DNA from: Oceanimonas smirnovii ATCC BAA-899
GTDB lineage: Bacteria > Pseudomonadota > Gammaproteobacteria > Enterobacterales > Aeromonadaceae
Assembly (NCBI RefSeq): GCF_000381965.1
Contig: NZ_KB908467.1
Location: 29,912-93,911 of the forward strand
Length of the DNA stretch: 64,000 bases
Direction of reading: 5' to 3'
The translations under genes and the position numbers were made by a program. Within the stretch, counting starts at the first letter, position 1, and each line of letters starts with the position of its first letter. Positions 8,559 to 16,368 of this stretch are shown here, piece after piece. The notes beneath the pieces were generated by a model, which was not told the DNA's origin, ran no database searches, and saw only the letters and a list, made by a program, of their open reading frames with translations.

Positions 8559-9530
8559 ATGCTGCACAACACCCGTCATCGTCTGGCTGCCGCCCCCACG
8601 CCCATGGCCGGACTGGCCCTGGGCGTTGCCAGTCTGGGCTGGAGCTGGGAAAACACCGGCCTGTTCAACGGACAGGCTCAGAACCTGGGAGCCGCCATCG
8701 CTGCCCTGCTGCTGATTATTCTGACCGCCAAGTTTTTGCTGCACCCACGCCTGCTGGCGCAAGATCTGGCTCACCCTGTGGTGGGCAGTGTGTTACCTAC
8801 CTATGCCATGGCTACCATGGTGGTATCTGCTGCGCTGCCTGAGCCGGCCCGCCACCTGTTGTGGCTGCTGGCCACCGGTTTGCATCTGGCGTTCTTACTG
8901 GTGTTTATTTGCCACCGGGTAAAGGAATTTCGCCTGCACCATATGGTGCCCAGCTGGTTTGTGCCGCCGGTAGGTATTATTGTGGCTGCCGTCGCCAGCC
9001 CGGGTGGTGTGTTTGATCCGCTGGCGCAGGGTCTGATGTGGTTTGGTCTGAGCTGCTATGGTCTGCTGCTGCCGCTGATGCTGTACCGGTTGATTTTTTG
9101 CCCTGTAGTGCCCGATGCTGCCAAGCCGACCATTGCCATTATGGCGGCCCCGGCCAGCCTGAGCCTGGCCGGTTACCTGACAGTGATGCCACAGCCTGAT
9201 TTGCTGCTTGTGGCCATTCTGCTGGGCATAGCAGTGCTGATGACCGCATTAATTTACGTGGCTTTTTTTCATCTGCTCCGGCTGCCGTTCAGCCCGGGCT
9301 ATGCCGCCTTTACCTTTCCGCTGGTAATAGGTGCTACCGCCCTGTTCAAGGTGTCTGACCTGCTGGGTACACTGGATCTGCAGGGGGCGGACCTTAACAG
9401 CCTGCGCCATCTGGCTCAGTTCGAGCTGGTAGTGGCCACCCTGGTGGTGGCCTATGTAGCCCTGCGCTATGTTATGCACCTCACCCTGCTGAGCCGTTTG
9501 CTCACACCAACACGGCAGCCGGCTCAGTAA
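8559..9530 (+). CDS. TDT/SLAC1-family anion transporter (TehA-like)
   Basis: A 323-residue integral membrane protein with about ten hydrophobic helices. It starts PTPMAGLALGVASLGWSWE and includes HPVVGSVLPTYAMATMV, both typical of the tellurite-resistance/dicarboxylate (TehA, SLAC1) family. SLAC1-type members are anion channels; others export sulfite or take up C4-dicarboxylates. An ATG with GAGGAG upstream sets the start. It is divergent from a LysR regulator that probably controls it and converges on the next gene with a 7-base overlap of the two stops. Substrate cannot be assigned from sequence. Confidence 0.82.
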   Translation: MLHNTRHRLAAAPTPMAGLALGVASLGWSWENTGLFNGQAQNLGAAIAALLLIILTAKFLLHPRLLAQDLAHPVVGSVLPTYAMATMVVSAALPEPARHLLWLLATGLHLAFLLVFICHRVKEFRLHHMVPSWFVPPVGIIVAAVASPGGVFDPLAQGLMWFGLSCYGLLLPLMLYRLIFCPVVPDAAKPTIAIMAAPASLSLAGYLTVMPQPDLLLVAILLGIAVLMTALIYVAFFHLLRLPFSPGYAAFTFPLVIGATALFKVSDLLGTLDLQGADLNSLRHLAQFELVVATLVVAYVALRYVMHLTLLSRLLTPTRQPAQ

Positions 9531-10558
9531 TTCACATCGGGCACCGGCAGGGTTTTTCCCTCCCGGCTGCTCTTTTCCGCCAGCATGATAATATTCAGCC
9601 CGTTGAGCGCATCACGAATGGTGACCGGCAACGGGCCTTCACCGCGAATGGCTCTGGCGGTTTCTTCATAAAAATGCCGGTAGCCTCCCACCTCTGACAC
9701 GATCACTTCCGGATCGTCCTCGGAATAGAAAATGCCATAATCACTTTCTGCTTCCTTGGCCAGGTAAGGCGAGTCGGGCACTATACCGTCCCGCAGGCGC
9801 TCTTCCTGTGGATCAAAACCCAGCTTGATATAGCAGCCCCGCTCGCCCTGCAACTTGAAGCGCAAGGTGGGTCCGGGATGATAAGAGCTGGAATGCAGCA
9901 CCACTTCCTTGCTGGCGTAATGCAGCTGAACATGAAAGTAATCGGTTACATCAGAGCCCGGGCGCTGAGACAAACAGCGACCGGTCACCGCCAGAGGCTT
10001 GCCAAACAGCTCCAGCGCCTGGTCTACCAGATGGCCGCCCAGATCAAACCAGGATCCTGCGGCTACACCGGGTTTGTCTTGCTGCCCTTTGGGAGTGGGC
10101 CGAAAGCGATCGAAGTGCGATTCAAAAGCATGCACCGGGCCCACCTTGCCATCGGCCAGCAAGCGCTTGATGGTAAGAAAATCACTGTCCCAACGGCGAT
10201 TGTGAAAAGGTATCAGACACAGCCGGCTGGCTTCCGCCAGGCGCATCAGCTCACTGCCCTGGTGCAGCTGAGTGACCGCCGGATTTTCCATCACTACATG
10301 CAGTCCCATACTCAGTGCCTTACGGCCCAGCTCATAATGCACCTCGTTCGGTGCCGTGATCACTACCAGCCGGGCACCGGACTCCTTGAGCATTTCATCC
10401 ACATCGGTATACACCTTCACCTCAGGCCAGTCCCGCTCCACCCGCTCCGGCCGCGAGGTACTGATAGCCACCAGCTCGAACTCCGGCAGGCTGTCGATAA
10501 AGGGCAGATGATAAATACTGGCCGTTGGGCCATAGCCGATTACGGCGGTTTTGATCAT
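9524..10558 (-). CDS. Gfo/Idh/MocA-family oxidoreductase, YdgJ-like, with altered catalytic motif
   Basis: A 344-residue dinucleotide-binding oxidoreductase. It has an N-terminal Rossmann fold (VIGYGPTASIYHLPF) and a C-terminal Gfo domain with FHNRRWDSDFLTIKRLL, SHFDRFRP and DLGGHLVDQALELFG; it is most like E. coli YdgJ. The family's signature EKP/DKP lysine, which is catalytic and contacts the cofactor, is replaced: the protein reads VVMENPAV, so Asn92 stands where Lys is expected. The rest of the protein is intact, so this is either a changed activity or an inactive enzyme. The start at 10558 follows GATGAGG; upstream in-frame codons to 10615 look non-coding. Confidence 0.85.
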   Translation of the reverse strand: MIKTAVIGYGPTASIYHLPFIDSLPEFELVAISTSRPERVERDWPEVKVYTDVDEMLKESGARLVVITAPNEVHYELGRKALSMGLHVVMENPAVTQLHQGSELMRLAEASRLCLIPFHNRRWDSDFLTIKRLLADGKVGPVHAFESHFDRFRPTPKGQQDKPGVAAGSWFDLGGHLVDQALELFGKPLAVTGRCLSQRPGSDVTDYFHVQLHYASKEVVLHSSSYHPGPTLRFKLQGERGCYIKLGFDPQEERLRDGIVPDSPYLAKEAESDYGIFYSEDDPEVIVSEVGGYRHFYEETARAIRGEGPLPVTIRDALNGLNIIMLAEKSSREGKTLPVPDVNY

Positions 10559-10700
10559 GATAAACCTCATCCCGAACCAATGAACACATTGCACACCGGC
10601 CAGATAATCAAACATTTAGCCATACAACAAACCACAGCTTATGTTGGTGGGTCAAGGCTATGTCACGGGAACATTCACTTCCGGCTGACTGAAGACATAC

Positions 10701-11606
10701 TCAGAAATAATGCCTGATCTCCATATAGCGGGCGCGAATATGTTCAATCAGCAGTTTTATCTTGCGGGGCGGCTGGCGGTTGTAGGGATATACAGCATAA
10801 ATGCCCAATACCTTGCCCACCCGGCTGGGCAGCAGCTCCACCAGCCGCCCCGCCTGCAGATCCGGATAGACCAGGCAACGGGGCACATAGGCCAGGCCAT
10901 GGCCGGCCAGGGCCGCCTTGCGCAGGGCGGCGGCGTTGTTGGTGGAAAAGTTGCCGCTCACCCGCAGCGAATAGGTCTCACCATGGCGACTGAACAGCCA
11001 GTCCCGGGCGCCGCTTTCCTGATAGCTGTAAATCAGGCAGTTATGTTGCAGCAGATCTTCCGGCACCTGAGGCTTGCCGTGGCGGCTGAGGTAGGCAGGG
11101 GCGGCACAGATGGTCCAGCGCGAGTCCAGAATATGGCGGGCGATCAGGCTGGAGTCTTCCAGATGACCGGTGCGGATCACCAGGTCATAACCCTCACCCA
11201 CCAGATCCACAAAGCGGTTGTCCAGGGACATGTCGACGCTGATAGCCGGATGCAGTTCACAAAATTGCGCCACCGCCTCCGCCAGCAGCAACTCCCCGGA
11301 AATGGTAGGTACCGACATGCGAATGTGCCCCTGAAGGGTGTCGCTGTAGCCGGTCACCGCATCAAAGGCCTCCTGAGCCGTTTGTGCTACCGCCTGCGCA
11401 TGCTCAAACAATACCCGGCCCGCTTCGGTCAGGGTCAGACGCCGCGTGGTGCGGTGAATCAGGGTGCTGCCCAGCTCGGCTTCCAGCCGGGCAATGCGCT
11501 TGCTCACCACCGAATTGGTCAGACCATGGGCGTCGGCGGCCTTGCTGAAGGAGCCCAGCTCAATGACCTGGGCAAACAGAATGAGATCGTCGGTTCTCGG
11601 CATCAT
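10701..11606 (-). CDS. LysR-family transcriptional regulator (AaeR/DmlR-like branch)
   Basis: A 301-residue LysR regulator with the helix-turn-helix in residues 1-65 (GSFSKAADAHGLTNSVVSKRIARLE) and an effector domain from about residue 95. The GHIRMSVPTISGELLLAEAVAQF region and the long VRTGHLEDSSLIAR segment are typical of the large branch that includes DmlR and AaeR. It is divergent from the lactate permease gene (start 11774), so lactate control is a reasonable guess, but the family also regulates many other things. Two adjacent Met codons (11606 and 11603) leave the exact start open. Confidence 0.85.
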   Translation of the reverse strand: MMPRTDDLILFAQVIELGSFSKAADAHGLTNSVVSKRIARLEAELGSTLIHRTTRRLTLTEAGRVLFEHAQAVAQTAQEAFDAVTGYSDTLQGHIRMSVPTISGELLLAEAVAQFCELHPAISVDMSLDNRFVDLVGEGYDLVIRTGHLEDSSLIARHILDSRWTICAAPAYLSRHGKPQVPEDLLQHNCLIYSYQESGARDWLFSRHGETYSLRVSGNFSTNNAAALRKAALAGHGLAYVPRCLVYPDLQAGRLVELLPSRVGKVLGIYAVYPYNRQPPRKIKLLIEHIRARYMEIRHYF

Positions 11607-11773
11607 TTAACCAGTTTTGGAAACAATGGATTTCATTAAGTCTATATATCCACAAAAAACAAGGGATTAAAGTTTACATTCGTTTAACACCCCTGGTGCC
11701 ATCGTACTCTACATTATTAAGGATACGGGTGGAGAGGCTGCCGCCCAAGACAAGGTGACAAGGATAAACACTC

Positions 11774-13474
11774 ATGATGAATGATACTCTGCTGGCATTG
11801 CTGGCCTTTTCGCCCATACTGCTCGCCGCCGTGCTGCTGGTGGGCCTGCAGTGGCCCGCCAAGCGCGCTATGCCGCTGGCCTTTATTCTGACCGTGGTGG
11901 TGGCGCTGTGGATCTGGGACATGACCGGCACCCGTGTGCTGGCCTCCACCCTGCAGGGGCTGGTGATTTCCGTCTCGCTGCTGTGGATTATCTTTGGCGC
12001 CATTTTGTTGCTCAACACCCTCAAGCACACCGGCGCCATTACCACCATTCGCAACGGCTTTACCGCCATCAGCCCGGATCGGCGCATTCAGGCTATTATT
12101 GTGGCCTGGTGCTTTGGCTGCTTTATTGAAGGCGCCTCCGGCTTCGGCACCCCCGCCGCCGTGGCGGCACCCCTGATGGTGGCGCTGGGCTTTCCGGCCC
12201 TGGGCGCTGTGCTGATGGGCATGATGATCCAGAGCACCCCGGTGTCCTTCGGCGCCGTGGGCACCCCCATTATTGTGGGCGTGACCACCGGCCTCGACAA
12301 TGCCGCCATCAACACCACCCTGACCGCCGCCGGCTCCGGCTGGCCGGCTTACCTGCAAACGGTCACCAGCAACGTGGCCATTACCCACGCCATTGTCGGC
12401 ATTCTGATGCCGCTGTTTATGTGCATGATGCTGACCCGCTTTTTCGGCAAGGAAAAAAGCTGGAAGCAGGGTATGGAAATTCTGCCCTTTGCCATTTTCG
12501 CGGGTCTCGCCTTTACCATTCCCTATGCCTTCACCGGTGTGTTGCTCGGCCCCGAATTTCCGTCCCTGATCGGCGGCCTGGTAGGGCTGGCCATTGTTGT
12601 TACCGCCGTCCGCAAGGGGTTCCTGGTGCCCAAACACACCTTTGACTTCCCCGAGGAAAAAGACTGGCCGGCGGAGTGGCTGGGGTCACTGGCCATTCAC
12701 AAGGAAGACCTGCAGAAAAAGCCCATCGGCCTGGCCCTGGCCTGGTTCCCCTACCTGCTGCTGCCGGTACTGCTGGTGCTGAGCCGCACCAGTGACAGCT
12801 TCAAGGGCCTGCTCACCGGCTGGAACATTGCCTTCAACAACCTGCTGGGCGAGGCAGGGATCAGCGCCGGCATTCAGCCCCTGTACCTGCCCGGCGGCAT
12901 TCTGGTGTTCGTGTCGCTGGTGGCAGTACTGAGCCAGACCCGTTCGCTCAAGGATCTGGGCCCGGCCATTCACGAGTCGAGCAAGACCCTGATCGGCGCC
13001 GGTTTTGTGTTGATGTTCACCGTGCCCATGGTACGGATCTTCATCAACTCCGGCGTCAACGAAGCGGATCTGGCCAGCATGCCGGTCATGGCGGCCCGGG
13101 TGGCCGCAGATCAGGTGGGTGACTTTTTCCCGGCCATCAGCGGCGTGATCGGTGCCCTGGGCGCCTTTATTGCCGGCTCCAACACCGTGTCCAACATGAT
13201 GTTTTCCCAGTTCCAGTTCGAGGTGGCCCAGACTCTTGGGGTGTCCACCGCCATGGTGGTGGCGCTGCAGGCAGTGGGGGCTGCCGCCGGCAACATGATC
13301 GCCATTCACAACGTGGTGGCGGCCTCGGCCACCGTCGGCCTGATGGGCCGGGAAGGCACCACGCTGCGCAAGACCGCCCTGCCCACCCTTTACTATCTGG
13401 TGGCCATCGGCGTGATTGGCATGATCGCCATCTACGGAATGGGCATCTCGGATCCGCTGTTACAGCTGTCCTGA
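11774..13474 (+). CDS. lldP: L-lactate permease (LctP/LldP family)
   Basis: A 566-residue inner-membrane protein with about 12-14 helices. Blocks such as [37 protein letters not shown] and [20 protein letters not shown] are diagnostic of lactate:proton symporters. It is slightly longer than E. coli LldP (551 aa). It begins a five-gene operon whose remaining products oxidise both lactate isomers. AAGGAT lies upstream of tandem ATG codons. No clear GntR-type LldR operator was seen in the 167-base upstream gap, so control by the divergent LysR gene is more likely. Confidence 0.92.
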   Translation: MMNDTLLALLAFSPILLAAVLLVGLQWPAKRAMPLAFILTVVVALWIWDMTGTRVLASTLQGLVISVSLLWIIFGAILLLNTLKHTGAITTIRNGFTAISPDRRIQAIIVAWCFGCFIEGASGFGTPAAVAAPLMVALGFPALGAVLMGMMIQSTPVSFGAVGTPIIVGVTTGLDNAAINTTLTAAGSGWPAYLQTVTSNVAITHAIVGILMPLFMCMMLTRFFGKEKSWKQGMEILPFAIFAGLAFTIPYAFTGVLLGPEFPSLIGGLVGLAIVVTAVRKGFLVPKHTFDFPEEKDWPAEWLGSLAIHKEDLQKKPIGLALAWFPYLLLPVLLVLSRTSDSFKGLLTGWNIAFNNLLGEAGISAGIQPLYLPGGILVFVSLVAVLSQTRSLKDLGPAIHESSKTLIGAGFVLMFTVPMVRIFINSGVNEADLASMPVMAARVAADQVGDFFPAISGVIGALGAFIAGSNTVSNMMFSQFQFEVAQTLGVSTAMVVALQAVGAAAGNMIAIHNVVAASATVGLMGREGTTLRKTALPTLYYLVAIGVIGMIAIYGMGISDPLLQLS

Positions 13475-13482
13475 TGCCCTGC

Positions 13483-13506
13483 CGCCGCCGGTGCCCGCCG
13501 GCGGCG
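13483..13506 (+). other. GC-rich intercistronic hairpin between lldP and lldE
   Basis: CGCCGCCGG, a 6-base loop, then CCGGCGGCG form a perfect 9-bp stem in the 59-base gap after lldP. No T run follows, so it is more likely to stabilise or process the mRNA, uncoupling permease from enzyme levels, than to terminate. Confidence 0.5.
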
Positions 13507-13533
13507 TTGTTGTAACCCTGACAGGAATTGCCT

Positions 13534-14304
13534 ATGTCATCCGCTATTCGTCTCTATCCGTCCAGGCCCGACAAGGTCTATGTCTACGCCACCTGCCTGG
13601 TGGATTTGTTTTCGCCCCAAAGCGGGCTGGATGCCATTCGTCTGCTGGAGCTGGCCGGGGTCGAGGTGATCTACGTGCCCAAGCAAAGCTGCTGCGGCCA
13701 GCCCGCCTATTCCTCCGGTTACGATGACGATGCCCGCACCACGGCACTCAGCCAGATGGCCCTGTTTCCCGAGCCCTGGCCGGTGATCGTGCTGTCCGGC
13801 TCCTGCGGCGGCATGATGCACCATCACTATCGCCGGCTGTTCGCCGGCAGCGAGCACGAATCCCGCGTCAATGAATTCTGTGATCGGGTCTTTGAACTCA
13901 CCGAGTTTCTGGTGCACGTCTGCCGCATTCGGCTGGAAGACAAGGGCCGCGGCACGTCGGTGGTGCTGCACACCTCCTGCGCCGCCCGCCGGGAAATGAA
14001 GGTACACGTCACCGCCCGCCAGCTGCTGGGCCAGCTGGACCAGGTGGAGCTGCGCGAGCAGGCCTACGAAAGCGAATGCTGTGGCTTTGGCGGCACCTTT
14101 GCGGTGCGCCACCCGGCCATCAGCGAGGCCATGGTGCAGGACAAGACTCAGCACCTGAGCGACACCCGGGCCGACCAGCTGATCAGCGCCGACTGGGGCT
14201 GCCTGCTCAATATCAACGGCGCCCTGGAATACCAGGGCCGCACCCTCAAGGGCATGCACCTGGCCAGCTTTCTGCTGAGCCGGCTGGAGGGACGTCATGC
14301 ATAA
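13534..14304 (+). CDS. lldE: L-lactate dehydrogenase complex subunit LldE/LutA (CCG-domain Fe-S protein)
   Basis: A 256-residue protein made of two CCG (cysteine-rich) domains, with SCCGQP near residue 51 and ECCGFGGTF near residue 186. These bind iron-sulfur cofactors in LutA, GlpC and HdrB. With LldF and LldG it forms the flavin-free L-lactate oxidising complex described in Shewanella and Bacillus. I place the start at the ATG at 13534, preceded by AGGAATTGCCT; a TTG two codons upstream is possible. It overlaps lldF by 8 bases. It is probably a peripheral inner-membrane or cytoplasmic enzyme feeding quinones. Confidence 0.9.
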   Translation: MSSAIRLYPSRPDKVYVYATCLVDLFSPQSGLDAIRLLELAGVEVIYVPKQSCCGQPAYSSGYDDDARTTALSQMALFPEPWPVIVLSGSCGGMMHHHYRRLFAGSEHESRVNEFCDRVFELTEFLVHVCRIRLEDKGRGTSVVLHTSCAARREMKVHVTARQLLGQLDQVELREQAYESECCGFGGTFAVRHPAISEAMVQDKTQHLSDTRADQLISADWGCLLNINGALEYQGRTLKGMHLASFLLSRLEGRHA

Positions 14305-15715
14305 TCAGCCCCAACACTTTCACGCCCAGGCCGAAGCGGCCCTGGCCGACCCCGAGCTGCGCGCCAACTTTCGCGGCGCCATGGATTACCTGCGCGACAA
14401 GCGCAAAACCGCCTTTGCCGACGCCGCTGAAGAAAGCGCCATTCGCGACAGGGCCGAAGCCATTCGCCAGCGCTGCCTGAGCAAGCTGCCCGAGCTGCTG
14501 GAACGGCTGAAAAGCAACTGCATCGCCAACGGCATTCGCGTGCACTGGGCAGAGAACGCCGAGCAGGCCAACGCCATTTTCACCGACATCATTCAGTCTC
14601 ATGGCGGCACCCTGGCGGTGAAGGGCAAGTCAATGGTGAGTGAGGAAATCGAGCTCAACGACGCTATGGCGAAAGAAGGCATCACCTGCCTGGAAAGCGA
14701 CATGGGCGAATATATCGTCCAGCTTGGCCGGGAAACACCGTCCCACATCATCATGCCCGCCATTCACAAGAACAAACAGCAGGTGGCCGATCTGTTCGCC
14801 GAGCATGTACCCGGCTTTGAACACACCCTGGACGTGGACACCCTGATCCAGACCGGCCGCCGGGTGTTGCGGGAAAAATACCGCACCGCCGACGTGGGCG
14901 TGTCCGGGGTCAACTTCGCGGTGGCGGAAACCGGCACCCTCTGCCTGGTGGAAAACGAAGGCAACGGCCGCATGTGCACTACCGTGCCCGAGGTGCATAT
15001 CGCCATTACCGGCATTGAAAAGGTGGTGGAATATCTGGCCGATGTGCCGCCACTGTTCAGCGCCCTCACCCGCTCCGCCACCGGACAGCTGATCACCACC
15101 TACTTCAACATGATTAGCGGCCCGCGCAAGGACGACGAGCTGGACGGCCCCAAGGAAGTGCACCTGGTGCTGCTCGACAACGGCCGCAGCCAGGCCTTTG
15201 CCGACGAGGAGCTGCGCAAGACCCTGCAGTGCATTCGCTGCGGCGCCTGCATGAACCACTGCCCGGTCTACACCCGCATCGGCGGCCACGCCTACGGCAC
15301 CGTCTACCCGGGCCCCATCGGCAAGATCATCTCGCCCCATCTGATGGGCCTGGACGCCACGCAGGACTTGCCCACAGCCTCCAGCCTGTGCGGCGCCTGC
15401 GGCGAGGTGTGCCCGGTGCGCATTCCCATTCCCGAGCTGCTGCAGCGGCTGCGCCACGAAGCCAAGCAGGATCCGCGCCCCGGTGCCCTGCCCCTGCGCG
15501 GCCAGCAGGCGGCGGCCAGCAACACCGAGGCCTTTATCTGGCGCAGCTTTGCCCTGGCCACCCGCCAGCCGGCGCTGTACCGTATGATAACCTGGTGCGC
15601 GACCCGGCTGCGGCGGCTGATCCCGCGCAAACTTGGCCCCTGGACCCGTTGCCGCACCGCCCCCAGACCCGCCGCCCGCACCCTGCGTGAACTTATGGCC
15701 GAGAGGAACAAATAA
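14297..15715 (+). CDS. lldF: L-lactate dehydrogenase complex Fe-S subunit LldF/LutB
   Basis: A 472-residue protein with an N-terminal LUD domain (about 70-300) and a C-terminal ferredoxin-like region with two 4Fe-4S motifs, CIRCGACMNHCPVY (about 310-325) and CGACGEVCPVRIP (about 365-378). This is the standard LutB layout. It carries electrons in L-lactate to pyruvate oxidation. It overlaps lldE and touches lldG (TAATG), so the three subunits are translationally coupled. The basic, proline-rich C-terminus after residue 400 is typical of the family. Confidence 0.92.
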   Translation: MHNQPQHFHAQAEAALADPELRANFRGAMDYLRDKRKTAFADAAEESAIRDRAEAIRQRCLSKLPELLERLKSNCIANGIRVHWAENAEQANAIFTDIIQSHGGTLAVKGKSMVSEEIELNDAMAKEGITCLESDMGEYIVQLGRETPSHIIMPAIHKNKQQVADLFAEHVPGFEHTLDVDTLIQTGRRVLREKYRTADVGVSGVNFAVAETGTLCLVENEGNGRMCTTVPEVHIAITGIEKVVEYLADVPPLFSALTRSATGQLITTYFNMISGPRKDDELDGPKEVHLVLLDNGRSQAFADEELRKTLQCIRCGACMNHCPVYTRIGGHAYGTVYPGPIGKIISPHLMGLDATQDLPTASSLCGACGEVCPVRIPIPELLQRLRHEAKQDPRPGALPLRGQQAAASNTEAFIWRSFALATRQPALYRMITWCATRLRRLIPRKLGPWTRCRTAPRPAARTLRELMAERNK

Positions 15716-16368
15716 TGTCAACCGCCCGAACCGCCATTCTCGACCGGCTGCGCCGGGTCAATGCGCTGCCACTCAACGCCCCGGAGCCGGACTACCCCAT
15801 CTGGAACGACACCGACGCCGACACCATGCTGGCCCGGCTCACCGGCCTGCTGGAACAAAACCATGCCGAGGTGCTGCGCCTGCCCCGCACCGCCCTGGTG
15901 ACCACACTGCGGGAGCGGCTGGCGCAGGCCGGCATCAAACGGGTGGCCACCGGCACCGGCGGCGAATTTTTTGACGAGATCACGCTAGCATTGAACGGCA
16001 CCGCCGAGCGGGTGTGCTTTGATCGCCCGCTGGAAGAGTGGAAGGACGAGCTGTTCAATACCATTGATGCCGGCATCACCGGCTGCCACGGCGCCATTGC
16101 CGCCAGCGGCAGCCTGGTGCTGTGGCCGGGGCCGGAGGAGCCGCGCACCCTGTCGCTGGTACCGCCCCATCACATTGCCATTCTGAAGGCGTCCACCCTG
16201 CACCCCAACCTGCCGGCCATGATGACGGATGAGGGCTGGAGCCGGGGCATGCCCACCAACCTGCTGCTGGTATCGGGCCCGTCCAAGACCGCCGACATCC
16301 AGCAAACCCTGGCCTACGGTGCCCACGGCCCCAGCGCCCTGACGGTACTGATCCTGGAGGATGCCTGA
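15715..16368 (+). CDS. lldG: L-lactate dehydrogenase complex subunit LldG/LutC
   Basis: A 217-residue LUD (DUF162/YkgG) domain protein. EEWKDELFNTIDAGITGCHGAIAASGSLVLWPGPEEPRTLSLVPPHHI is the recognisable core. The exact chemical role of LutC is unsettled; it is required with LutA and LutB for lactate growth. The start shares an A with the lldF stop (TAATG), and its stop shares one base with the next start (TGATG). Confidence 0.9.
   Translation: MSTARTAILDRLRRVNALPLNAPEPDYPIWNDTDADTMLARLTGLLEQNHAEVLRLPRTALVTTLRERLAQAGIKRVATGTGGEFFDEITLALNGTAERVCFDRPLEEWKDELFNTIDAGITGCHGAIAASGSLVLWPGPEEPRTLSLVPPHHIAILKASTLHPNLPAMMTDEGWSRGMPTNLLLVSGPSKTADIQQTLAYGAHGPSALTVLILEDA

Noticed and set aside
11717..12637. 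306-codon minus-strand frame over lldP
   Set aside because: Gly/His/Gln-rich shadow of the permease gene, no Shine-Dalgarno.
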